Of a stretch of DNA of 64,000 bases, positions 7,607 through 15,405 are shown one piece after another. This DNA comes from JBFGJY01 sp041576975. GTDB taxonomy: Bacteria > Pseudomonadota > Gammaproteobacteria > UBA4575. The stretch lies in assembly GCA_041576975.1 (NCBI GenBank), contig JBFGJY010000003.1, positions 17,743-81,742 of the forward strand, read 5' to 3'. A program made the translations under genes and the position numbers. Every line of letters starts with the position of its first letter. Positions within the stretch are counted from its first letter, which is position 1. The notes under the pieces were generated by a model, which worked only from the letters and a program-made list of their open reading frames with translations, searched no databases and had not been told where the DNA came from.

Positions 7607-9637
7607 ATGTATAAATTAGTTAAATATTTTCTAGTTATTTTAGTTTTATTTATATTTACTAGTTCAGCTCAAGCAATTCAAACGTTACCGATTGAAATCA
7701 ATAGTGAAAGTTTCCAAATTGAATACTGGCCAAGCTATTTTGCAAATGAATTAGACATTCAGTTTATGGATGATACTGACACGGATACAAATGATATAAA
7801 TATCGAATTTTATCGAGGAAAAATAGTTGGTCATCCAGATACTCTAGTGACACTTTCTAAAGTAGGGGACGATTTAAAAGGATTGGCTTTTTTCTACGGC
7901 CAGTATTATAAAATTGCGGGTTCAATGTCGAATCTCAGCGAGCAGCCCTCTGCATCTATGGAAATTTCCGAGGTCAATGTCACTGATATGGCCCAACGTA
8001 TGACTCGCGAAATGTGTCCTATCCATACGCCAGAACATCACGACATGCAAATGACAGCGATGGCTACTATGAATATGAACACAAATGGTTCGCCTCCAGT
8101 TGCTTTTGCAGTGGGTAACGTCAATCTAGTTGCAGATGTCGCGTTGGCCTTAGACCCTCAATATGTTTTGATTCATGGTGGAGAAACTAACGCTGTCGTC
8201 AAGGCGTTACAAATATTAGATCAGGCCGATATGTTTTATCGCCAAGCCAAGCCCGCAAATGGGGCCGGAGGACTAGGCATCGCATTAAATAACATTAGCA
8301 TCAGGGTTTTCAGTAATGCATTGCCATTTGGTGTTGCTGATATCGAAGACCCCAATCCAAGTCTGGCCAATGGCAACCAGCCTGAAATAGATGCATCTGC
8401 GTACCTCAATAGAGTTCAAGTTAATAGTAACGCGCTGTTTGGAAATTTAAGAACGGTAGGTGCAGTATTTACCGGTTATGACTTAGATAACACAGTGGTA
8501 GGTGACGGAGTCGCTGGCTTAGCTTTTCTTTCTACCTCATGTAGCTCATTAGGAGTGAGTGTTGAAGAAGGATGGGGTAATGATAGTGCATCGGCTGTAA
8601 TCACTGCGCATGAAATAGCCCATAATTTTGGTTCTTGTCATGATGGATCCCCCATTCTTGATGCAGCAAATAATATATGCCCCATTAGCTCAGTTGGTTG
8701 CCCGGCAAACGGACCATATATCATGGCACCTTTTGTTAATCCAGCTGCCACGCAGTTTTCTGAATGTTCAATTGCCAATGTAACCTCTCACATTAATGTT
8801 CAAACCTGTTACAAACAACCAATTGATATTCAGATTACTCTACAAAACATCGTGCCTGCTGCCGCTAATGCATTAACTCAAGGTAACACAAGTGTACGCA
8901 CATTCAGTATAGGTAACATGACTGATGTTACCTTAATGAACGTAAACATATCAGGCTCTCTCGAAAACCTTAGTGATCCTAACAATCCAAATACAGAATA
9001 TACGACGGTTACACTTGAAGGTAATGCCTGCACTATCGCGGCTAGCCGCCAAACCTACACATGTACTATTTCATCTATTGATGCTAACAATGCGCAAACA
9101 CAAGCTATTGTTGAAACGGTCACCGCAACAGGTACTGGACAATTCATGTCAGCTACAGAATATAAAAATGTCGCATCTGAACAGAGAGTAGATATTGAAC
9201 CTCAAAATAGTATCGTAGCGCTTACGCAAACTATAAATGCACCAGTCACGCCTCCAGCTGCACCAAGTAATGTACAAGCTACATTGCTCAGCAACGGAAA
9301 TATTCAAGTAAGCTGGACAGATAATAGTAATAATGAACAAGCCTTTATAATTGAACGCAGTGAAGATGGTGGCACTACATTTGATGTCATAGCAGCAAAT
9401 CAAGCTGCTAATTCAACAAGCTATATCGATACCAGCGTCGTCGAAAATACAACATACACTTATAAAGTTTCTGCAAGCAATAGTATGGGCGCTGCACTTG
9501 CTGCAAATACACCAAGCGTTACTACATCTACTAGTGTTGCTACTTCTTCCGGAGGTGGTGGCGGCGGAGGTGGTGGTGCTTTCTATCTATTGACAGTTTG
9601 CTTGCTGTTAGCTCGAGCTTTAACTAAGTTTAGATAA
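7607..9637 (+). CDS. secreted reprolysin-like zinc metalloprotease with FnIII domain and GlyGly-CTERM tail
   Basis: 676 residues from ATG 7607, whose product begins directly with a signal peptide (MYKLVKYFLVILVLF, cut after AQA); an in-frame TTG at 7595 is less likely. The catalytic motif HEIAHNFGSCHD (residues 335-346) is the HExxHxxGxxHD zinc site of M12B/reprolysin-like peptidases, with a Met-turn-like YIMAPF downstream. A fibronectin type III domain covers about 549-640 (IQVSWTDNSNNEQAFIIERS). The C-terminus is nine glycines, a hydrophobic stretch and basic residues (ARALTKFR), the GlyGly-CTERM plan recognised by rhombosortase after type II secretion. A rhombosortase gene is not in the window. 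Confidence 0.85.
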   Translation: MYKLVKYFLVILVLFIFTSSAQAIQTLPIEINSESFQIEYWPSYFANELDIQFMDDTDTDTNDINIEFYRGKIVGHPDTLVTLSKVGDDLKGLAFFYGQYYKIAGSMSNLSEQPSASMEISEVNVTDMAQRMTREMCPIHTPEHHDMQMTAMATMNMNTNGSPPVAFAVGNVNLVADVALALDPQYVLIHGGETNAVVKALQILDQADMFYRQAKPANGAGGLGIALNNISIRVFSNALPFGVADIEDPNPSLANGNQPEIDASAYLNRVQVNSNALFGNLRTVGAVFTGYDLDNTVVGDGVAGLAFLSTSCSSLGVSVEEGWGNDSASAVITAHEIAHNFGSCHDGSPILDAANNICPISSVGCPANGPYIMAPFVNPAATQFSECSIANVTSHINVQTCYKQPIDIQITLQNIVPAAANALTQGNTSVRTFSIGNMTDVTLMNVNISGSLENLSDPNNPNTEYTTVTLEGNACTIAASRQTYTCTISSIDANNAQTQAIVETVTATGTGQFMSATEYKNVASEQRVDIEPQNSIVALTQTINAPVTPPAAPSNVQATLLSNGNIQVSWTDNSNNEQAFIIERSEDGGTTFDVIAANQAANSTSYIDTSVVENTTYTYKVSASNSMGAALAANTPSVTTSTSVATSSGGGGGGGGGAFYLLTVCLLLARALTKFR

Positions 9638-9675
9638 GTCCTGTACATTGCACTATCTGAGAGCTGCTTACTTGG

Positions 9676-9705
9676 AATGACCGCTTTCGACCCAAATCTG
9701 ACATT
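9676..9705 (-). repeat. dispersed palindromic repeat, copy A
   Basis: 30 bp beginning AATGACCGCTTTCGACCC and ending GACATT. Its reverse complement matches copy B nearly base for base, apart from a 2-base indel and two substitutions. Ends form an imperfect inverted repeat (AATGACCG against CTGACATT). Confidence 0.75.
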
Positions 9706-9949
9706 TTAATTGTGGGCTAAGAATCATCATTTAATCAGTTTTCACTCTAAATTATTACTTACCTTTTAATACTTTTTAACTTAATTTTTTCGTTTTTTTA
9801 TAACACCATATTTATATTTATTTCTTTTTGGCGTTCTGAATCGATTTATTGTGTTTTAGCGATTCATACCAATTGCAGTCATAATAAAATATATAGCAAG
9901 TAAAAGGACTCTAACTACTTTTTACTACCCTATTTCTCCTACATTCCTC

Positions 9950-9976
9950 AAACCCAGGTTTTATGCACCTGAGTTT
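9950..9976 (+). terminator. hairpin between convergent genes, possible terminator
   Basis: AAACCCAGGT (9950-9959) pairs with ACCTGAGTTT (9967-9976) with one mismatch across a 7-base loop. Only a modest T tract follows (about 9982-9987), 310 bases after the metalloprotease gene, so termination is uncertain. Confidence 0.35.
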
Positions 9977-10058
9977 AAATACTTTTTATGCTAACGCTTG
10001 GCGTTGCTTAGCCAGTAAGTTGGTGGATTGTTTTATTGTGTGCCATCGTACAAAACGA

Positions 10059-10382
10059 TTACTTACATCGAGTACTACTACCCAGTGGTCGCTTAAATGT
10101 ATAAGCGGCTGGTTCAACCACTAACTTTTTGCCAGCTTCTCCTGCGTTACCACCAAGTAATGTGAACGGCAAGGATGCTACATATGCAACAGAGCCGATG
10201 GCAGTTCCAACTATCCCGAAAGGTCTAATAAAAACTATATCTACTAACATCGAATCCGATGAGCGAGAGTATTCCGATTCACAACCGCCTTGCCCGTAAA
10301 ACGTCCAACGATCTTGTGTGGCTAATAGCGTACTTGGTACACAAAAAGCAGCACATAAGATCAAAGCAAATATCTTGTTCAT
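10059..10382 (-). CDS. small conserved exported protein, function unknown
   Basis: 107 residues from the ATG at 10382, preceded by a strong GAGGGGGAA ribosome site 7 bases upstream. A signal peptide ends about residue 22 (cut after LLA). The mature part carries RPFGIVGTAIGSVAYVASLP, a second hydrophobic stretch, then EAGKKLVVEPAAYTFKRPLG. Small proteins of this plan are common in gammaproteobacteria and are sometimes loosely annotated as multidrug transporters, which nothing here supports. Likely periplasmic or membrane-associated. Confidence 0.65.
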   Translation of the reverse strand: MNKIFALILCAAFCVPSTLLATQDRWTFYGQGGCESEYSRSSDSMLVDIVFIRPFGIVGTAIGSVAYVASLPFTLLGGNAGEAGKKLVVEPAAYTFKRPLGSSTRCK

Positions 10383-10955
10383 AGCGTATTCCCCCTCAAT
10401 CAAAATTATTATACAAAGCTTATGCTAAATGGTTATCTAAGTATAGAATTTTTAACCAATTTCAGCGTTTACATTCTATCGTCCGTATTACTAATTTATT
10501 ACACTCTACAACCGAAATAACCTTAATATGTATACAAAAACTCTATCTCAAGATGTAAATCTTGCATTGGATATTGTTAACCAATTCACAATTAAGCATA
10601 AATTTTACAAGGGAATAAAAGAGAACTAGGCAAAACTATATTAGCTTTCGTTTGAATTTATTATTTTAGACGTGATTATATTGACTTTAAGATCTTAGTT
10701 TAGAGAATGAATGTTAGAGCAGTGGAAGCAAATATTATTAAAATAGATGATCAAGAAGAAAACTATGATGCTTATAAAAATAATATAGTCTTATTGTTCT
10801 TTCATTTTTGGATAGGCACTTAATTTCAGCTTGCATAATCAAGATGTGAATTATAATTTCAAATTCCGAATATTTGCTTACGGCCAGAAGCAATCATACA
10901 ATACATGAACGATTGCTTTAAATTTCGTTTGAGAAAAATATAGATAAACAAATAA
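10383..10955. other. AT-rich spacer without a convincing gene
   Basis: About 570 bases between two leftward genes. A 38-codon frame (10707-10823) has no ribosome site and no recognisable product. No terminator, repeat or RNA was identified. Confidence 0.5.
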
Positions 10956-11540
10956 TCAGATCTCAATCAGTTTAAAAATATTTTTTGCTATTTGTAAGCA
11001 TGCTGATTTTGTCAAAGGACCCTTTGTCATTGCTAACATCCCGATAAACGATACAGATATTAGTTGTGCAATTTCACTAGCACTTAAGTCTGTACGAATT
11101 TCATTCAAGGCTTGGCCTGCTTCAATCGTCTTGGTGAATAGTTTATGGGTTCGCATGAAATGAGCTTTAGCTCTTTGTGCGACCTCTTCATCCTGATTAG
11201 CGCGTTCCACTATAGAATTTACAAGCAGGCAACCTCTTTGCAGGGTTTGCCCACAAACAAGCTTGATTTCGGTATTTAGCCACAAGCGCAACCCTTCTTT
11301 TGGTGTGCTACCACTTTCTATCGTCTCCTTGTTGAAATTATGGAGGTCATCAAGATAGCGATCCAATGCGGCAATGAATAAAGAGTGTTTATCACCGAAG
11401 GCCTTATAGATACTTCCCTTCTGTAAATCCATGGCCTCCATCAAATCAGAAAGAGAAGTGGCTTCATAGCCATGGTTCCAAAAAGCTTGCATCGCCTGTT
11501 CTAAGGCCTGATCCATATCGAATTCTCTTGGTCTAGCCAT
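10956..11540 (-). CDS. TetR/AcrR family transcriptional regulator
   Basis: 194 residues. The N-terminal DNA-binding domain (about 1-60) has the pattern FWNHGYEATSLSDL...GSIYKAFGDKHSLF, typical of TetR repressors with a helix-turn-helix at about 26-45. The C-terminal helical domain binds an unknown effector. It is transcribed away from the small exported protein at 11761, and the spacer holds three similar operator-like elements, one overlapping its own promoter, so it probably represses itself and its neighbour. Confidence 0.9.
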   Translation of the reverse strand: MARPREFDMDQALEQAMQAFWNHGYEATSLSDLMEAMDLQKGSIYKAFGDKHSLFIAALDRYLDDLHNFNKETIESGSTPKEGLRLWLNTEIKLVCGQTLQRGCLLVNSIVERANQDEEVAQRAKAHFMRTHKLFTKTIEAGQALNEIRTDLSASEIAQLISVSFIGMLAMTKGPLTKSACLQIAKNIFKLIEI

Positions 11541-11571
11541 CGTTAAATCCTTTTTTACTTACTTCCACACA

Positions 11572-11600
11572 AGCATACCTATTAGGAACCATTTGGTCAA
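11572..11600 (-). promoter_or_regulatory. tetR promoter
   Basis: On the minus strand TTGACC (11600-11595), a 17-base spacer and TATGCT (11577-11572) form a good sigma-70 promoter 32 bases before the tetR start. The -35 and most of the spacer coincide with an operator-like repeat. Confidence 0.65.
11583..11600 (-). promoter_or_regulatory. TetR operator-like element 1
   Basis: TTGACCAAATGGTTCCTA on the minus strand. It has a central dyad ACC-N4-GGT and overlaps the tetR promoter. 13-15 of 18 bases match elements 2 and 3. Confidence 0.55.
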
Positions 11601-11645
11601 TAACTAATTTCTATGCGCCATAGAAAACTTTGAAGGGAATTATTG

Positions 11646-11663
11646 TTGACCGTGCAGTTCCTA
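11646..11663 (+). promoter_or_regulatory. TetR operator-like element 2, overlapping a possible -35
   Basis: TTGACCGTGCAGTTCCTA. Its TTGACC is 17 bases before TATCGT (11669-11674), a possible promoter for the rightward gene, so this may serve both as promoter and as operator. Confidence 0.5.
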
Positions 11664-11684
11664 TTCTGTATCGTAGACCCATTG

Positions 11685-11702
11685 TTGACTGATTGGTTCC
11701 TA
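11685..11702 (+). promoter_or_regulatory. TetR operator-like element 3
   Basis: TTGACTGATTGGTTCCTA, 39 bases from element 2 start to start and in the same orientation. Identity extends outward (ATTG before, TTC after). It lies about 60 bases before the rightward gene. Confidence 0.5.
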
Positions 11703-11760
11703 TTCAATAGATCAACAAGAAAAGACTTCATTAAACATTAATTTTTTTAGGAGATTAAAC

Positions 11761-12117
11761 ATGAAAGCAAAAGCACTAACGAAGAAAATGAATATGAATA
11801 ATGTATTCTTAAAAACCATTAATTATTTGGCCGCTATTGGTCTGTTAATTGGCACAGCCACGGTATCTGCTGGTGATAATGAACTTTGGCGTAACCAAGT
11901 CTCATCTATCCCCGGTCAGACGATAGGCTCTTTTACGGTCGGGAAACCAGGAGGTTCTTCATTTCTGGATGCTGTGAGAGAGAACCATCTCCCCACTACT
12001 CAGGATGATACCTCTATGGTTGAGTCACAACGCCGATTATTAAGCGATACGGATACCGCAAGCGGCGACTGGTTCTTTAATACAATTACACCAGATACTT
12101 ACGGCTACGGAAGTTAG
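11761..12117 (+). CDS. small exported protein, function unknown, probably TetR-controlled
   Basis: 118 residues; AGGAG at 11749-11753 is 7 bases before the ATG. A signal peptide follows a basic start (hydrophobic NYLAAIGLLIGTATVSA, cut near residue 38). The mature 80 residues are polar with no cysteine; features are ELWRNQVSS, GKPGGSSFLDAVRE and a C-terminal DTYGYGS. I do not recognise a family. It is monocistronic: a divergent tetR before it and a strong terminator after it. Confidence 0.7.
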   Translation: MKAKALTKKMNMNNVFLKTINYLAAIGLLIGTATVSAGDNELWRNQVSSIPGQTIGSFTVGKPGGSSFLDAVRENHLPTTQDDTSMVESQRRLLSDTDTASGDWFFNTITPDTYGYGS

Positions 12118-12135
12118 TTAATGGTGTTTATTTAA

Positions 12136-12171
12136 CTCACGGGACTACCCCTCTTTAGGTGGTCTCGTGAG
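12136..12171 (+). terminator. rho-independent terminator
   Basis: CTCACGGGACTACC (12136-12149) pairs along its whole length, with two G-U pairs, to GGTGGTCTCGTGAG (12158-12171), followed by ATTTTGAATTTTT. It starts 18 bases after the exported-protein gene. Confidence 0.8.
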
Positions 12172-12631
12172 ATTTTGAATTTTTATAAGTAAATAGGACA
12201 TCAAAAATCGATCAACTTATGATAAACACATGGTAAGACATAACAGTTGTTATTATCGTGGATTGAATTCACAAATGTTGCTCTAAGAATCTATCAAGCG
12301 ATATAAAAAACTGATCAAAAACGTTACCCACACTTTTCCATCTAATCCACCATGGAAAGTTAATCAATCATATCGCGCATGAAAATCTGCACATGCTTTT
12401 TTTCAATTCCTTCTTTTTATGGTCTTTTTTTTCATGGTGCTTTACGGATTCGCATTTGCATGCTTTTAGCTGGTTTTTTTCAGAATTCCGAAATATTTCT
12501 TCTATGTAATGTCCCATGTGATTAAAGCACCAACTAGAGTTAAGGTAACTACTTGTCGCCTAACACATGGAATGAGTTCAAATTCACTCTAACTACGAAT
12601 GTCCGTTTTGGGGGTCGAAAGCGGTCATTCG
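12172..12631. other. spacer between convergent genes
   Basis: About 460 bases with no credible gene. It contains repeat copy B at its right end, two bases from the DUF2845 stop, and a few weak inverted repeats (ACTTTTCCAT / ATGGAAAGT near 12331-12360). Confidence 0.5.
12598..12629 (+). repeat. dispersed palindromic repeat, copy B
   Basis: 32 bp starting AATGTCCGTTTTGGGGG and ending TCGAAAGCGGTCATT. Closest to copy A (reverse complement); shares AATGTC and AGCGGTCATT ends with copies C and D. Confidence 0.75.
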
Positions 12632-13027
12632 CTATTGTCTTTTCTGTATGTAACCATGCCCTAGCTCCACGATTTCACGCAGGATGCCATTCTCAAAATG
12701 TAAACGTCGCATTAATCGATGTGGCCCAAAGTTATATACCCACTCTTCTACAATAATTTCTACCTGTATGCTTCGGTTTATTGCAGCGTAGTTAGCTCTA
12801 TTATCAAAATGCGGATAATTTAGTTTTGTTAACGAATAGTGTCCGGGATATAGTATCCGCCGTTCTCGCAAAATCGTGTAAGTATCAATTGCTACTGGGT
12901 CCCCACATCTAACTCGAACTTCTTCTATGTAATCACCTTCGGATACGAGCTTATGGCCACAGCGAAGAGCAAGGGCAGGTTCAACGATACCAAGTAATAA
13001 AAATAAACCTATGAATGTACGTGTCAT
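12632..13027 (-). CDS. DUF2845 exported protein
   Basis: 131 residues with a signal peptide (cut after ALA, residue 21). The mature part shows the DUF2845 pattern: LRCGHKLVSEGDYIEEVRVR, CGDP, then VEEWVYNFGPHRLMRRLHFENG. Two cysteines (the LRCG and RCGD motifs) could pair in the periplasm. Function of the family is unknown. The only upstream regulatory element found is a c-di-GMP riboswitch about 425 bases away on the same strand. Confidence 0.85.
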   Translation of the reverse strand: MTRTFIGLFLLLGIVEPALALRCGHKLVSEGDYIEEVRVRCGDPVAIDTYTILRERRILYPGHYSLTKLNYPHFDNRANYAAINRSIQVEIIVEEWVYNFGPHRLMRRLHFENGILREIVELGHGYIQKRQ

Positions 13028-13194
13028 AACATTAACACCTAAATTTTATCTTCTATGTTCAATATTATATGAACACTTTGAGTCAATGGTCCTCATTATA
13101 AATAGTCTTCATTGAACTCGGAAAATTCCATTAATAACTCACATTCTATGTAGGTTTTTGAGGTAAAAGTTTCTTATGTTTGATAAATTATGCG

Positions 13195-13224
13195 AATGTC
13201 TGTTTTGGCTCGTTAGCGGTCATT
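13195..13224 (+). repeat. dispersed palindromic repeat, copy C
   Basis: 30 bp, beginning AATGTCTGTTTTGGCTCG and ending TTAGCGGTCATT. Lies between the riboswitch and the DUF2845 gene. Confidence 0.75.
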
Positions 13225-13451
13225 GATAACTTCCCCATAAACCCATAGATCTACTAAATCTGATACTTACAATAATACCTAAACGAACACCTTACTGTTA
13301 TGGCATGAAGGCCAAGGTTACCATATGACACAGTTATGGATAAATCAGCAGATCATTACGAGTTGTGAGAAGCTACCTAGAAGGTGTGGAAGCAAGGTCA
13401 ACAGGGGTCAAAAATAGAGAATGAGAGTTGTTGGAGAGAGAGGTTCACTAT

Positions 13452-13531
13452 CTGGCGATCCCGCTGTCTTAGAATCCTTGCTTCCGTAGACCGGTAATTT
13501 TGCGTCCCTATCTTTCAATAGGTTTGCCGTT
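13452..13531 (-). promoter_or_regulatory. cyclic di-GMP-I (GEMM-I) riboswitch
   Basis: The minus strand has, in order, the family's landmarks: GGCAAACC (13528-13521), a five-pair stem closing a GAAA tetraloop, GGGACGCAAA (13508-13499), the tetraloop-receptor GGTCTA (13490-13485), and GACAGCGGG-ATCGCC (13468-13454), which closes P1 with GGC. These match the Vibrio cholerae Vc2 aptamer in sequence and spacing; only P3 differs in detail. The next gene on this strand encodes the DUF2845 protein, so that gene is the presumed target. Confidence 0.88.
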
Positions 13532-13753
13532 TTTTCAGTAGTATTAACTCCAAATTAATTAGTTAACATGATTAGTCTAGGTGTAATTTTGTCTGAAAAG
13601 TTTGAATTCAATCACACTTCCTTTTCGCATTTTACAAACTATTGATTCAACCAAGTTAATTTATTTCACTTTAACTCAGTGACTTACTTGAAAACGAATA
13701 ACAAGCGGTAGGTATTATCTGATGATCTGAAAGAATCATTTTTAAATTGCATA

Positions 13754-14338
13754 TCAATGAATGATTTCCAGAAATTCCAAAATTTCATCCGCCGTAGCTC
13801 TGCCATAGTGCGAGTCACTTACTTTTGCATATTGAATGTAGCCCTTGTGATCAATTACAAATGCAGCAGGATATGCAGTTTCTTTTGGTACATTCCATCT
13901 TAAACCTAATAAATTCGTAATGGCATAGTCATTGTCAATAACAAAAATAAAATTGTTAGGTAAGTCTTCTTTCTCTTCAAGAGGACTAGTGAACTCTTTA
14001 GCTTTTTTGTCAAGATCTTTGACTTTACCGGGGTATATAAAAACAACGGGTGTGTTTTTTTGTTTTTCAAATTCTTCTGCTTTGGCAATGTAACCTGCCA
14101 CTTGAGTAGAACACACAGGACACTGATAACCTGGGAAGCCGCGTAACATAATCAGTACTACTGTGCCCTTTTCTATGTACTTGGAAAGTTGAAAAGGAGC
14201 TCCATTCATTGTAATCCCAGAAAAATCCGTAATCTTAGACCCTTCCTTTGGACCCACAGCTATTTTTTCTGCCAAAACCTGTGCAAAAGAAAGGATTGTG
14301 ATAATAGTTATGATTAATAACTTAAATATATTTTTCAT
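13754..14338 (-). CDS. exported thioredoxin-fold (AhpC/TSA-like) protein
   Basis: 194 residues with a signal peptide (cut after VLA, residue 23). The AhpC/TSA-type thioredoxin fold has RGFPGYQCPVCSTQV with a CPVC active-site pair at the usual position, then FVIDHKGYIQYAKV. Cytoplasmic peroxiredoxins have TxxC; the CxxC plus export suggests a periplasmic thiol reductase or peroxidase. It stands alone, with leftward orientation, and its substrate is unknown. Confidence 0.75.
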   Translation of the reverse strand: MKNIFKLLIITIITILSFAQVLAEKIAVGPKEGSKITDFSGITMNGAPFQLSKYIEKGTVVLIMLRGFPGYQCPVCSTQVAGYIAKAEEFEKQKNTPVVFIYPGKVKDLDKKAKEFTSPLEEKEDLPNNFIFVIDNDYAITNLLGLRWNVPKETAYPAAFVIDHKGYIQYAKVSDSHYGRATADEILEFLEIIH

Positions 14339-14605
14339 AAGTTTTCTTTAAATAGTGAATTCTAAAAATTAGAAAATGACAGTTATACAAAGTTTCATTA
14401 TTAAATAGATTTCGTAACATCCAATGAGATCAGCCATGTGAAATTAATTTTGCATTAATGATGTTTAACTTATAGAGCATGTCGCATAGTTTAAACGGCT
14501 TTAGTGCGGCTCCTCAACAACATTATTCTGCGATGCATTTCCTGAGCATAATTACTTCATAAAAACGTTCTGTAAGTTTTTAGCGATTAATTAATGAGTG
14601 AACGA

Positions 14606-15025
14606 TTAAATTTTCTTTTCCATTCTGACATGTTCGATTTTAGCTTCATAGAATCGCTCACCAATTATTTGATACCCTAAATTTTCATATAACGAGACAA
14701 CTGAGAGTTGTGCATGGCACCATGTTTTACTAAATGAATGGTTTCTTGCAATTTCATGGATATTCTCCATTAAGGCTGTACCAATGCCCTGTCTGCGTTT
14801 CGAAGCAATAACCGCGAGTCTTCCTACCTTACCTAACTTTTCTATGTCTAGACGGCATGTGCCGACAGCATCGTCAGAATCAAATGCAAGCAGATGAACA
14901 CAAAATGGATCACGATCATCCATTTCTAGGTCTTCTGGTACGTGTTGCTCGTTTACAAATACGTCGAATCTAATTTTAGTAATTTCTAAACGATCTGATT
15001 CGAAATCGGCTTGGCGAATATACAT
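14606..15025 (-). CDS. GNAT family N-acetyltransferase (ElaA-like)
   Basis: 139 residues. The acetyl-CoA-binding segment is GRLAVIASKRRQGIGTALM (R/Q-x-x-G-x-G/A motif), preceded by VGTCRLDI and followed by SLYENLGYQIIGERFYEA. The start FDVFVNEQHVPEDLEMDDRD resembles ElaA/YjcF-type acetyltransferases. Substrate unknown. A single gene with no obvious partners. Confidence 0.85.
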   Translation of the reverse strand: MYIRQADFESDRLEITKIRFDVFVNEQHVPEDLEMDDRDPFCVHLLAFDSDDAVGTCRLDIEKLGKVGRLAVIASKRRQGIGTALMENIHEIARNHSFSKTWCHAQLSVVSLYENLGYQIIGERFYEAKIEHVRMEKKI

Positions 15026-15405
15026 CCGCTAGCATACCCCATGAAATTAATAGTGGTAAAGCGGTGTTGGAACATGGATAAAAAAGCCCGACATGTTTTT
15101 AGCGGGGCTTAACTATCACTAATAGCTAACGAGAAGCAAAGCCGGAAGTAAGGGGGAATATCCAACTTCGGATACTGGCAGGTAAGGAAGCCCACAGTAA
15201 TTGTTTATTGGCCAAGTGGATAGTTTTTTTGAATCTTATCCGCCAGTTAAAACAATACTGGCTAATTTGTTCCTCATGAGTACGTAGATTTAATGAATAT
15301 TATATGAAATCTAGAGCACTCTACATTGCAATAAAATTTAGGCTGATTTTTTTTACTATATCTATATTTCTTGTATAACCTTCAAGGTATTTGTCATAGC
15401 TTTGT
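15026..15405. other. spacer downstream of glmS
   Basis: 380 bases between leftward genes. It contains the probable glmS transcript terminator (15084-15110) and a small inverted repeat TATCC/GGATA near 15159-15174. No gene was seen. Confidence 0.5.
15084..15110 (-). terminator. candidate terminator of the glmU-glmS transcript
   Basis: Minus strand AAGCCC (15110-15105) pairs with GGGCTT (15089-15084), extended by C-G, followed by TTTTATCC. It is about 300 bases beyond glmS. Confidence 0.55.

Larger units (their letters stand above)
9638..10058. other. spacer between convergent genes
   Basis: About 420 bases, very AT-rich. It holds one copy of the dispersed 30-bp repeat (9676-9705), a 7-bp inverted repeat (TGAATCG 9837-9843 / CGATTCA 9860-9866) and a longer hairpin (9950-9976). 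No coding signal was seen. Confidence 0.6.
13028..13753. other. long spacer carrying a riboswitch and a repeat
   Basis: About 725 bases. On the minus strand it holds a c-di-GMP-I riboswitch (13452-13531), then about 420 bases of leader with repeat copy C before the DUF2845 start. No gene and no intrinsic terminator were seen between riboswitch and gene. Confidence 0.6.

Noticed and set aside
9837..9866. 7-bp inverted repeat in the spacer after the metalloprotease
   Set aside because: Short arms and a 16-base loop in AT-rich DNA are expected by chance.
10707..10823. 38-codon open frame
   Set aside because: No ribosome site, no recognisable product, and base composition like the surrounding spacer.
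12553..12756. 67-codon plus-strand frame
   Set aside because: It overlaps the DUF2845 gene antisense and repeat copy B, and its product shows no signal.
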